Shown here in pieces: positions 35,362 to 47,200 of a stretch of 64,000 bases of DNA. The notes under the pieces are model-generated. The model ran no database searches. It was not told the DNA's origin and saw only the letters and a program-made list of their open reading frames with translations. This DNA is from Hypomyces perniciosus. Its lineage: Eukaryota > Ascomycota > Sordariomycetes > Hypocreales > Hypocreaceae. The position numbers were made by a program, and so were the translations under genes. The stretch covers positions 1,240,001 to 1,304,000 of the forward strand of contig SPDT01000009.1 in the NCBI GenBank assembly GCA_008477525.1, read 5' to 3'. Position 1 is the stretch's first letter. Every line of letters begins with the position of its first letter.

Positions 35362-35942
35362 TATTAAAAAGGAGGGCTAAAAAGTAAGGATTTCAGTGTA
35401 TTTAGGTAACCTTCCTATTCTGGCTAGACCCGGAATTAGGCCCGACGCTAGGACCGAGTTCTAGAGGAACTTTGGTGTAAGTTAGGAAATTTCTGTTATC
35501 TTCAACGATAACAATTGAGCTAGGACCAGCTACCCCGCCTACCCTAGACTCAATACAATGGCCACAATGGCTATTGTGAAAAATCTGACTAAAATGGTTT
35601 CCTGTTTGTATGGCCGTGAGTCGATTTGTCTGATTTTACATACAAATGAATTTTGCGGAAAATAGGAATACGGCCACAAACCCAAATCTACCACTGCATA
35701 CCTATTATTAGGTCGGAGGACTATTGTAAAAGACAAAGCTATTGTTCATACAATTTACTTTTACACCAGCTGCATATACACTAGATATTCTATGGCTTCT
35801 AGCTATTAAATCGTTTATAATTCAATTGTTTATCTATTGTTAACCTAACTAGACTCTTAGTCGTTTCCTTATTGCTGCGTTGGGTGCACCTTCCTAGAAG
35901 CTGCACTTAAATAAGGTTCAGTATAACCTTATTATTTCAACA
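35362..35942 (-). repeat. Solo LTR, family 1, copy 3
   Basis: 581 bp in the orientation opposite to copies 1 and 2 (starts TATTAAAAAGGAGGG, ends TTTCAACA). Flanked by ATTAA on both sides. Copy A of the host element is continuous at the equivalent site, so this is a clean insertion later reduced to a solo LTR. Confidence 0.88.
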
Positions 35943-38900
35943 ATTAATAATAAAAGGAAAGTTAAGATTCTGGCTAAGTAGTATTAGATTAAAGTACTAG
36001 AGGTGTATATAAAGTAGATAGGCTTTAGCAGTAATAAGCTATAGTAGCTATATAAGTTCTATAATTAAAGTATATAATAATAAATATTACTATTTAAAAA
36101 AAGGATAGCTAAAAATATATATAAATACTTTACTACTAGATTTAAACTTTAAGCTATAGGTAAATTAAAAGGATCTGGCTCTAGTAAATAGTTATAGTAA
36201 GATTTAGGTATAAGTAATAGCGGCATTATTATAAAATCTAAAGCTGTTTTAAGGTAAAGGTATAGATATAAAGCAGTAGATAAAAAGTATATTGCATTTA
36301 AGTAGCGAGGTTAAATTCCTACTCTATTAGCTAGTAATAGTATAAAAGAATAAGCAATAAAGGGTTATAGTAATATATTAATACCAGACAATAATTAAAA
36401 GGATAACCTTTTAGATCTTAATATAGGACTAGATAATTAATTATAGGATAGATAATATAAATTTATTAACTGAAAGGAATATACTTTTAGTTAATAAATA
36501 TAGGCAACAGTTTTAATTTATAATTTTCCAGAATATATTTACTACTTTTACTAAATTGCTAGGAAATATAGCTAAGTTTATAAAGTTAATAGATTAAGCG
36601 CTTATATTAGCTTTACTTTTAGTAAGTTAAATAGAGTTATAGGTATAAAAGCTCTTTTACCTTAATTAAATATAATAATAAATTAAACAGTCCCTTAAAC
36701 ACTAACTTAACGTTCTTATTACTTTTAATAATAGTAGTTACTAGGCAGTATATAAATATATACTATAGTCTCTTTAACTTTAATTTCCTAATATCTATTA
36801 TTTAATATAACTATTAAAGGATAAAGGGCAAGTATTATACTTAATAATAAACTATATAATAGCCTAGTTAAATCCGAATCCTATAGTTATTATTAACTGG
36901 CAGGATAATAATAAGCCGCCTCTATATAATAACCTATTGCCAGCGCTCTAGTATATTAACTCTCAGTTTATTAAAAAAGCCAATTAGAGATTATAGATAT
37001 CTATATAAGATATACAAGATCAGCTATCGCTAAAAGCAGCGTTTATTGCTCTGCAGTAAAAGATTCTCGAATTTACTTTAGCTTACTTAACAGCCTTTAA
37101 AAGTCTAGCTATAAAGGTATACCTTAAAGAGCCGCCAGTTAAAGTAAACAGTAAACAGTATATAGATTGCTTTTTAAATAAAGTATAGGGTAGTATACTA
37201 GGGATTATATATTAGTATATAGGGCTAGAGTTTTAGCTTAAATAAATAATATTTAATATAGTAGCAGCAGTAATAGCGACAGTAAATAGTTCTAAACCTT
37301 TACAGATAGCTATAAATTTTATAAAAGCTTTCTGCTAGTATATAAAGATAGCGCCTGCATTTACTAGAAACGCTACCCTAAACTATAAACTTAACTCTGC
37401 AATATTCTGTAATGCGCTAGCTAGTTAAACTTTAAAGCAGTTTTAGCTAAAGCTTAAAAAGGGAGGCATTAACTAATATATTCCGCCTAATCTCGCTTTA
37501 AAAGCTATAATAGCAGAGACAATAAAAGGGGATAAAGAGGATATTATATATAATAGCCTATCAATTTCACTTAATATTTAAAAAATATAGGCACTAATAT
37601 TAGCTCTAGTTATAAGCAAGACAGAATACAATTATAAGTATATAAACAGGCAATTATAGTACCTATTACCTGCAATATAAGTTATTTAGCCTGTTATTAA
37701 AGGGGTAAAAGAGCTAGGCTAAACTATAGCTTTATTATTGCAGCTAATATTATAGGCACTTAGCCTATTTTATATTCTAAATACTTTATTTAAAAATATT
37801 ACTTCCTTTAAAAGAGCTTAAAGGTAAGGCTATAAAGTAGCCTAATATTATTATTAATTTATATTTTATCAACTAGATATTTCTTAACTATACTATATTA
37901 TAAAGTTTTATAGTTTACTATTATTATTACTATTAACACTTAAACTATATAAATAAGCTTAAGTTTTTTTAGCCTTATAATATTTAAAATAGTAATAACT
38001 ATCTAGTGTTTTTATACCTAGGGTATAATAATAGTTATATTAGCGCGCGCGCAAATATAGTAGAGATAATATAGCTAGTATTTTATAAGCTAAGCTTTTT
38101 TCCTTAAAGGTTAGTTATTATAGTATTATTTATAAAAAAAAAGAGAGTTTAAGTTATATTTACCTTATATATCGAGATATTATTAATATTTATATTAGGC
38201 AGGTAGTCTTATAGTCCTATTATTTTCTTTATAGTAAATAAATAGGCTTTTATATAACCCTTAACTATAAATATTAATATATATATAGACTATAGAGAGA
38301 AAAGTAATAATAATAGCCTTAACAGCTATATAACCCTAAATACCTATAACAAGTTCTATCTTAATATAAATAAAGGCGAAACAAATTATAAAAAGGCAGA
38401 AACTGTAATAATTAAAGTAAAAGACTTAAAGATTATCTATTTATTTAGCGACTTTAAAATAAAGTATAAGTGTAATAAATACTCTTTAAAGCTTAAGACT
38501 TTAGTTTAAAACTTTAGTATCTTAATATAGGGTAAGGTTAATAGAGCAGTTTATATTAAAAATAAATATAGTAGACTTTAATATTGCTTAAGCATTTAGT
38601 ATATTCTAGCAGAGGTTTACTATAGATTATAAATAATAAAGGGCTAGATTAAGGCTAGCTAGCCTAGATAATAAATATTACTTTATATTTTATTTAGATA
38701 TAATTAGTATTATTAGCTGCCCACTTTAGCCTATTAGTAATAAAAGCGGATTCTTTAATAATATTACCTTTACTCTATAAAACTAGCAGGCATTATATAG
38801 TTCTAAGTATACTGTAAGCAGTCTTTTATTTAATTTAATATACTGTATATTCCGCCTTGCTATAGGAGTGTCCTGTAAGTCCTAGTTTATTGTTATATAC

Positions 38901-39037
38901 CCAGTTTAAACCGAGATCCTTAACCTGCCATAGTCGTAAGCGAGGCGCCGGGTTTAATAGATAGCGTCTATATAAAGCAGTACTATATAGCGCCACTACG
39001 CCAAGGCGCTATCTATATATATAAAGTAAATATTTTT

Positions 39038-39618
39038 TGTTAAAAAGGAGGGCTAAAAAGTAAAGATTTCAGTGTATTTGGGTAACCTTTCTATTCTAGC
39101 TAGACCCGGAATTAGGCCCGACGCTAGGACCAAGTCCCTAAAGGAACTTTGGTGTAAGTCAGGAAATTTCTATTATCTTTAACGATAACAATTGAGCTAG
39201 GACCAGCTACCCCGCATACCCTAGACTCAATACAATGGCCACAATGGCTATTGTGAAAAATCTGACTAAAATGGTTTCCTGTTTGTATAGCCGTAAGTCG
39301 ATTTGGACGATTTCCTATATAAATGAATTTTGCGGAAAATAGGAATAGGGCCATGAACCTAATTCTACTACTGCATTCCTATTGTGTAGTCGGAGGACTA
39401 TTGTAAAAGACAAAGCTATTGTTTATACAATCACTTTTACACCAGCCACACATCACTAGATATTCTATAGCTTTCTAGCTATTAGTTTAGTTACAATTTA
39501 ATTGTTCATCCATTATTAACCTAACTAGACTCTCAGTCGTTTCCTTATTGCTGCGTTATATACAGCTTCCTAGAAGCCATATATAAATAAGGTTCAGTAT
39601 AACCTTCTTAATTCAACA
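39038..39618 (-). repeat. Solo LTR, family 1, copy 4
   Basis: 581 bp, starts TGTTAAAAAGGAGGG and ends AATTCAACA, with both TG/CA termini intact. Flanked by TTTTT on both sides, read as a 5-bp target duplication. It closely resembles copy 1 and keeps a 76-codon open frame (39124-39354) also open in copy 1. Confidence 0.88.
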
Positions 39619-42600
39619 TTTTTAAATAAAGAGCTCCTTAAAGAAAGGGTTAAGCTATTATAGAAACTCGGTAATCGCTAGTTATAGAATATATTATATA
39701 AGAAATAGTCTATCTTCCAGGCATTATTTATAAAGCAATAGCCTAGCTTTACTTAAAGGTATATATATAATAAGTTTTAGGTTAATTATAAGCCTGTATT
39801 TTATATATATAATTATAAAGCTAATATCTAGATTAAAGTAAACTAACTACTAAAGAATCTTCTACAAGAAATATACCTTTAAGCCAATAATAAAGATAAT
39901 AATAATAGTAAAAGCAGTAACAATAACAGTAATAGCAGTAGCCCTAGAAAGTATAGCGATTTACCCTAGGAAAGTAGTAATAGTTGCAATAATAATATAT
40001 TAAATAATAAAGTATAAGAAAAGGCAGATAATAAAAATACTGTTTATTAAATATTACTATATAGTAATAGACTTAAATAACTGCGCATTAAGCTTAAAAA
40101 GAAGTATAACCTGGATTATATTAACTAGGTATTATATACTCTTACTGCTAATATAAACTATATTAAAGGAGTATCCTAAAGCTAGTATCTAAATATTAAT
40201 TAAGATAAGGAAGTACTTTATATACTGGCGGATTAGTTTAAAGTTACTGCATTATATTGCAGTCTATATAACTTTACTTTTTATTCTTTCGCCTTTTACC
40301 TGCAATACAGTAATTTCTCTTTTAACAGCCTATTAAAGTTTCTTAGTAATCTTTATACTATTATACAAGACAATATAAGTTACTAAAACAATAATATAGA
40401 TACAGTTTCCTTTAGCTTCTTTTAGGGCTACTTAAATATTAAGTAATTAATTTAAAGTTACGCGGAAGACCTTTTACCTATAAAAGGTATAGTAATAGCA
40501 GTATTTACACTGCTGCTATTAAAGGCAAACTAAAATCCTATATATATCTAAACTAAATAAAAGCAGCTATTTTATATTATTTAAAGCGAATAAACATTTA
40601 ATTAGCTAGAATTATTAACCCTATTTACATATAAAAAATAATGGCTTAAAGCTGTAATAGTATAAGAGCAGATAGCTTTCTATATAGAGCAGGTTATTAC
40701 TATTAGAGTTTTAGGGCTTGCTAGGCAATAGCAGAACTTTTTTAATATACTTTAGCCTATTTTCTAATTTATATAGTTCTTCTTAAAAGAGACTTAGTTA
40801 TATATACCTATATTGCAGAGTTTTAGGCTGTCTATATTCCTTAATATCCTCTGCTTTTACACTAAGATATTTAAGCTAGCTTTAGGCGAGATAGACTACT
40901 AGTTTTAGGCTAAAGGCAATAAAGGTCTTGACCTAGCACTTTTAAAAGCTATTGCTATCCTAGATTATCTTAGTAACTTTTACTTTACAGGCAACTTTAA
41001 GGTACTTTTAAATATAGTCTTTAGCCCTTTTATTATAATTAAAAGTCTATATAAAAGGGCCTGGCTATATATATCGCTAAATATACTTGACTTTCGCGAT
41101 TTTATTAATACTATTAATATTATACAGTAGCCTTATATAGCTAATAATAATTAGCCTATCCTGCTATATATAGCTGCCTTAATATACTATTATAGCCTTA
41201 TTATAGCAGCTAACTGGTATAGTTAGGTCTGGTTTAACTAGCTTGGAGGCAAGGTTATCTAGGATATTAAAGCTACTATTTACTTCTTTAAAGAGGTATT
41301 TTACAATATATAGATTCTATAGATAATATCCTTTATAATGTTTTAGCTGCAGAGATATTTTAGCTGCAGTATTTGCAATAGCAGAGAGTTAACTGAGTAT
41401 ACTAGGCAATTATAGAAGGTTAATATAGCTTTAGCTGTTTAAGAATTAAGTAATAAGCTATTTAATAACTAGTTAATCCCTTTAAAAAGTAGGTTAAGGC
41501 ATTTAATCGCTAATATAAAATATAAATAAGCAATTTTAAGTATTTTTTAAAAAGTTAATATTTAAAGGGCCCCTGCCTATAGCTGTATTAAATAAGGCTT
41601 AGCAGGACTTTACTAAAGAGATATACTAAGTATATATATCCAGCAAGCTTTCTGCAGGCCAGCTAATCTCTTTTATATATAGTATATAGTTTCTTATCTT
41701 GCGCGGGGTAATCTAGTATATAAGTAAAAAGGATGTTTCTAGCTATAATTAGATTAATGGCCTGGCGATAGCAATAGCCTTAACTAGCATTAAGTAGGCG
41801 CTAGGCTTTTACTGCAGTAGACTTATAACTTAGCGCATTATCCAGCTAGCTAGCGCTATAAAGGAAAACCAGTTCTTTACTGCCTAGCCAGGTAGTTTAA
41901 AGCAGGCAGCTATAAAGGTAAAGCAGCGGATAATACTAGAGGAGTAGTAGCCGAAAAAAGTATAGAGACCGGTAATTAACTTTAAATGCGATATTCCCTT
42001 TACTATAATACTATACTTAATCTTTAAAGGGTTTATTAAACTTGATAAAACATTTGCAAAAGGTAACTAGGCTATACTAAACCATTACTAGACTGCCTGC
42101 AACTGCTTAATACTATACTTAAGCAATTATTAATATAATATTATATTTATACTAGCATTAACTATAGCAGCATTATTAGTAATGCCTTAAATAAAGGTAA
42201 ATAAAAGGGAGTTTAGTATAGTATTAAAGAAAAAGGACTTAGCTATATTAGCGGCAACTATAGTTATATAAATACTATAGTTCCTGCAGTTAAAGGAGTT
42301 CCTTTAAAATAAAAATAAACAGGGTATCCTTTAAGTTAATAAAATAACCAAAAAAATAAATTAGTTCTGCTAGGTTAAGGTTTAAATAGCTAATACTTAT
42401 ATAAAAAGATTAGGCTAAGGGTTAAGGACAAAAGATTTAATTTTGTATAATAATTGAATCTTATAGAAATCTATAAAAATCTACCATTTTAACAAATATA
42501 CTCTTAACCTCATAGCTATTTTCTATAATTAATAATGAAAGATTTAAGTTTATTGCTATTTTTAAAGCTACAGGGATATATATTTTAACTTTACTATGTT

Positions 42601-42682
42601 TAGTCAAGACTAAAACCTTAATACTGAGAAAAACCTTAAAGTAGTAAAGCGCGCGTAAGTACGTATCTTTTATATATATAGC

Positions 42683-43533
42683 TGTCACGGCACCAATCCC
42701 CCTATCGGACTAACCACGGGCCATCGCCAGATTAACCCTGGCATAAACACTGTTGCAGCCTTTTACTCTGCGCGCTCTAACTCTTCCAATTTATTAAAGA
42801 AAGTTATATATAACACGACGAAGCATCTTAACGCCACAAGTATACGCCCACTGCCGCTAATCTTAAAGGCGCAATAATCGCGTAAAACTTTCATTTATCG
42901 CTTAAGTTAATACTAGTACTTAGAAATCCAGCTATTCCTGCTCTGCTTTCTTTTCCTCTATCTCGATACACTATATCTCCAGTGCTATCCAATTCGCTAA
43001 AACAATAAGAAAACATAAAGTATAGTCAAAAAGGGAGAAAACTAACCTGCCGCCACCGAAATCCCGTAATTATTGTAAGGGCAATCTATATATATACATT
43101 CTAAGCATTTATGTGACGTTCCGGGCTGATTCCTAACAACCAAGCCGAGGCGTGCAGGGTTTACATAAGCAGAGAGGTCAGGGAAAACAATGAGCAATAA
43201 AGGTGTTGTCACGATTTTAGCGATTCCGGTGAATGCTGTAGTGAATACTGTGTTAACGACTGTTTAAGTAACTATACTAAATGATCGTGATTTATCCAGT
43301 CTTATATACAAAGGGAATTCCTAAACTGCGACAAGTGCGACTTATCGCACTTGTCGGCCAAAGCTTCTCTCTCATTAGTCCTTGGTCTCGGAACTACGAC
43401 TCGTCGCACTTGTCGGCCAAAGCTCCTTTCTTATTGGTCTCTGGCCTCTTGACCATAGTCGTCGCGGACTTGATCGCGGGTTATATAAGCGGAGCGTAGC
43501 CTATTATATGACCTGTAATGTTGGGTCGTGACA
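42683..43533. repeat. LTR family 2, putative full-length copy (851 bp)
   Basis: Has matching termini TGTCACG...CGTGACA. Its right half aligns with 60553-60964. Inside, near 43330-43357, is a perfect stem with arms CGACAAGTGCGA and TCGCACTTGTCG. A unit of about 58 bp beginning CGCACTTGTCGGCCAAAGCT is duplicated (about 43348 and 43408). No equal flanking 5-mers were found (ATAGC and GTTAT). It could be a solo LTR with a lost duplication or one end of a larger element. Confidence 0.65.
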
Positions 43534-44256
43534 GTTATCGATATTAATATCTTTATCGATAAGGACGATAAGTCTCGGTAGTTAACCCGAGGTTATACCG
43601 GGCTTACCCTAGAGGTAAGAAAAGTGTTTTATTTAGCTAGGATAAACGAAAATAAAGGTATCAAATTTTTGTCAAAAAATACCCTATAAATTGAATAAAT
43701 TGCAATTTCCCCTTAATATCAAATTGAATTGTAAGAATCTACCATCAAATTAAATTAATTGAATCAAATTAAGGAAATTGAATTGTTGGCAGCGTTTCCC
43801 GCAGGCTATTGCCGGATAAAATCTGGCATTTACGAAGGGTTACGTAATCTCATATATAAGTACTGTAGACTAGACTTAAGACCTTGGCCCACAATAGCTT
43901 CTTGCTCTTCAAGGCACAACAACATTAATACCTTGACCCTAGCTTTGCCGCGCCGTAACACATAAATACCTAGTATATAATTATGTCTTTCAGCCATTAT
44001 ATTATCGTATGCTAAACGCTGTATCCTGGTTATCAACCTTGGTTAACCTTGGCCTAATCCGGTGACCTAAAAGCTTACTATATTAAGATCAACCAATCAA
44101 ATCCCTATTATATCAACAATTTCTCCCAGGTTGATTTACCCGTATACGAAGCAGTGGATTTTAATATAGCCGTTAAAATATATATATCTATCCTACGCGT
44201 CATCACGTATTTTATAGTTAGATTAAATATTATTGTCGATGCAATAAAACACAGAT
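43534..44256. other. Leader of the long GC-richer element
   Basis: Moderately AT-rich DNA with recurring AATTGAATT/AAATTAA words at about 43665-43790. It lies directly between an LTR-like repeat and the start of the long frame at 44257 and could contain that gene's promoter. No primer-binding site or gene is recognised. Confidence 0.35.
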
Positions 44257-47200
44257 ATGTCGCAAAACCATCCAGACAAAGGTGGCCGCCCTCGCAAATA
44301 CAACTTAAAAGAGGATAAAAAAACCGCCCAAAGACAGTACCAAAAGAGATATTACAATAAACAACAGGAAAAAGCATTCCAGCCAATAGCGTCTAGTCAA
44401 AAACGAGACAATGGACTAGAATTCTTCCACTACACTGCACATATTCCAAATCTTCCATCATCCACCGACCAGATAACAGGGCTCCATATACACCCAGCAT
44501 TGCATATACCGGCATCAATAGTATACGGTAAGCGAATACAGGCAACTCAACCCTACAGCTTATACAACCCATGGAATCCAGTATACCCAGGCCCAAGCCC
44601 CTACAGCCCGTGGCCAAACAGTCAACCCCAGGCACAATGGCATAGCACTCAGCAGACGGGTCCATGGCCCTTATATACCTCTTACGAACCGTATCGACCG
44701 CAAGAACACTATCCTGTATAGAACACAACAGACACAATCGCGGCCGCAACACCAAATGACCCATTTAGCTATGCCTATGAAGAGGTCAGTTGTAATATTG
44801 ATATATCGCATAACAGTTATGCCCTGCTGCTGCAAGAATCCACACGCGCGGAAGAGGAGGGCCGTAATGAAGTCCTTGACGAGGAGCTGCAGCAACTATG
44901 CGATGAGATAAACACTCAGCTTAGCATCTCGCCTCGCGCACCCGAAATCAGTCCGCAAACCAAAACGCCAAACAGCACAACTCAGACGGTTACAGCCAGT
45001 TCCTCTGCCTTGGAGCAAGTTGCGCACCCGCCAACTCCCAAATCAACGCAAGCACTGGGAGCCCATATCGCGCAGCGGACGATGCTTACACCAAGCCCGC
45101 CCTCGCTCTCACAGCCACGCCGCAGCCGCACCAAGTCAACTCCACGGGCAGACCCATCATAAAGGACAATCACTAACTGGGCCACACCGACACGAAAAGC
45201 AGCCTCCCACTTCGATACGGACGGATTCTGGAAGGCAACGCCGCAGGGGACCCGAGCCTTTAGCGATCTATTCCCCAACTTCTGCCGCAGTATAAGCACG
45301 CAGCCCGGCGAAGATGACCTTACATATGGCATTAGGGTTTGGAACCTCGGCTACCGGCTTAAGCTGGCGCAGTGTCTTGACACGGAAGACATTCTATGCG
45401 GCATAGACATAGTTCTTCGTGTTGCCGATGTTGGCACAGCCGGAGTGCTAGTTCATACACTCAACGCCGACGTGGAGCCGTATATTATACTTCCTGAATG
45501 TGAGCTGGAACTTGTCAGACCACTTAACATTATCCTCACGCCTATCTTTTTCCAGGGGGCAACGTCGAGTAGTATAGGCTATTGGGCACTTAGGTGCTAC
45601 CACCGGAGCGCTTGCACCATTATGCTCCTCGACTTACTGGGTCGTGATGCCGAACGGCAGAGCAAGGCCCAGGCGGCCCTTACGCAGATGGCAGCCCTTA
45701 TTGACCCCGGGCATATATGTCCGGCATTTGTTGCGCCGGCCATTACACGGCAGCACCTGTCTTGGACCTGTGGCCTGCTTACCATAGAATCCGCGCGGAG
45801 GGTCCTTAGTATAGCTAAGTAAAACGACCTTACCAGCGTAGAGTATAGTCAACTCGACTGGCCAATGCCTGTACAGCAGGAGACTAACACGCCGGAGTAC
45901 GGCAACACGCAACCGCACTTGGAGCAGGCAAATGTCAGTTTATAGATAGAGTTCATCACGCAGTATCTATCGGGTAGCCTGTCAGACACGTCCCTGCTGT
46001 TCCCATTGGCTACCAACCCCACACAGAGCGTCAATCCTAGTCCTAGGCCGCCGACGCAACCGCCCACTCATCAGCCACGGGGCCGACAGCCAAGCAACAC
46101 CACCTCCGCAAAATCGGAATCGGCGCAGTCGGAAGGCCCCACAGCCCTGCCGGAGTTGCACGAGCTCCTTGCCGCCGAATAGGAAGGTTTCCCCGGTTGT
46201 CCCGCGGACGAGCATGAGACGGAGCACGCCAAGGCCGTCCAATCTGCACTCGAGAACCCGCATGTACACGACGAATGTCACTCGGTAGGCGACGTGCGGC
46301 GCGCCCTGGAGGGTCTAAGCGATGTGGACGAATGGGGGCTGCCGTCTGTGCTAGATCCGATGAACGACCTTCTCAAGCCAACATCGCGCGCCCGTATCCT
46401 CGCGACAGACGACCATGGCGGGTGCGATGCAGCTCGCATACGCAGAGCCTGCCAGACAGCGTTTAAAGGGACAGCCAAGGAAAAGGCCCCTCCGCCGAGA
46501 TTATGCCTACATACGCATCACCGGGTTCCACCCAATGTAGCGGCCACTGAGATCGAGCGCTCGTTCGACGTGGATAGCATGCTCTGCTTTCCTAAGTCGC
46601 TTGCAGTTGCGCGTAGCGGCTTGCAATGGTACCCCACCTACCACGTGACGCTTAATCTCACCGACGATGTCCATCTTGGACTTGAAATTCCCGAACGCCA
46701 TGATATACAGCGCCTGGCTAATAACAAGCAGGCAGCGGGCCCGCCGACCACTCAACCTCTACATCACATCCCCAACTGCTGTTTCGGTCGAGTGATCGGG
46801 CTGGTCGAGACGTACATATGGGTGTTTTTCTCGGCTCTATACTGGGGAGACTTTAGCGACCCTCACCAACGAACGTGTCTGCCGGCTGGCGCGTATAAGC
46901 GATGGGTAGATGATGTTGTCATCCCGGCGGTGATGGCCGCCCAGACGTCCATTAACATTACGCAGCACTTCCCCCGGTCTCACGAGGCGGCGTTAGTGAA
47001 TATAAGAGCGCGGCTGGAGGGTATATCCACGGCCACGAAGTCGATGCCGGCGGACGGTCACAATGTCCATGAATATATACAGGCCAGTCGAAGCAAGCTC
47101 TTGTATCAATTCCTTCAGCCTGAATACCTTGATGATATATGGAAGGGTATACAGGCGCGAGCGGGCGCGTACCCAGAGTTTAATAGTATCCGGCTGCTGA

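Larger units (their letters stand above)
35108..42682. mobile_element. AT-rich RIP-degraded element, copy B
   Basis: A second copy of the element at 25339-30609, in the same orientation, extending beyond it to the right (41.0-42.68 kb). Two solo LTRs (35362-35942 and 39038-39618) are inserted. On the + strand from about 40.45 to 41.75 kb one frame is readable for over 400 codons if Gln/Trp-derived stops are ignored (stretches include ALLKAIAILDYLSNFYF and CSICNSRELTEYTRQL). The element was therefore protein-coding. I could not assign the protein to a family. Confidence 0.7.

Noticed and set aside
42461..42688. 75-codon minus-strand frame ending in the LTR boundary
   Set aside because: Low-complexity Ile/Lys/Leu composition in AT-rich DNA and overlap with the family 2 LTR start make coding unlikely.
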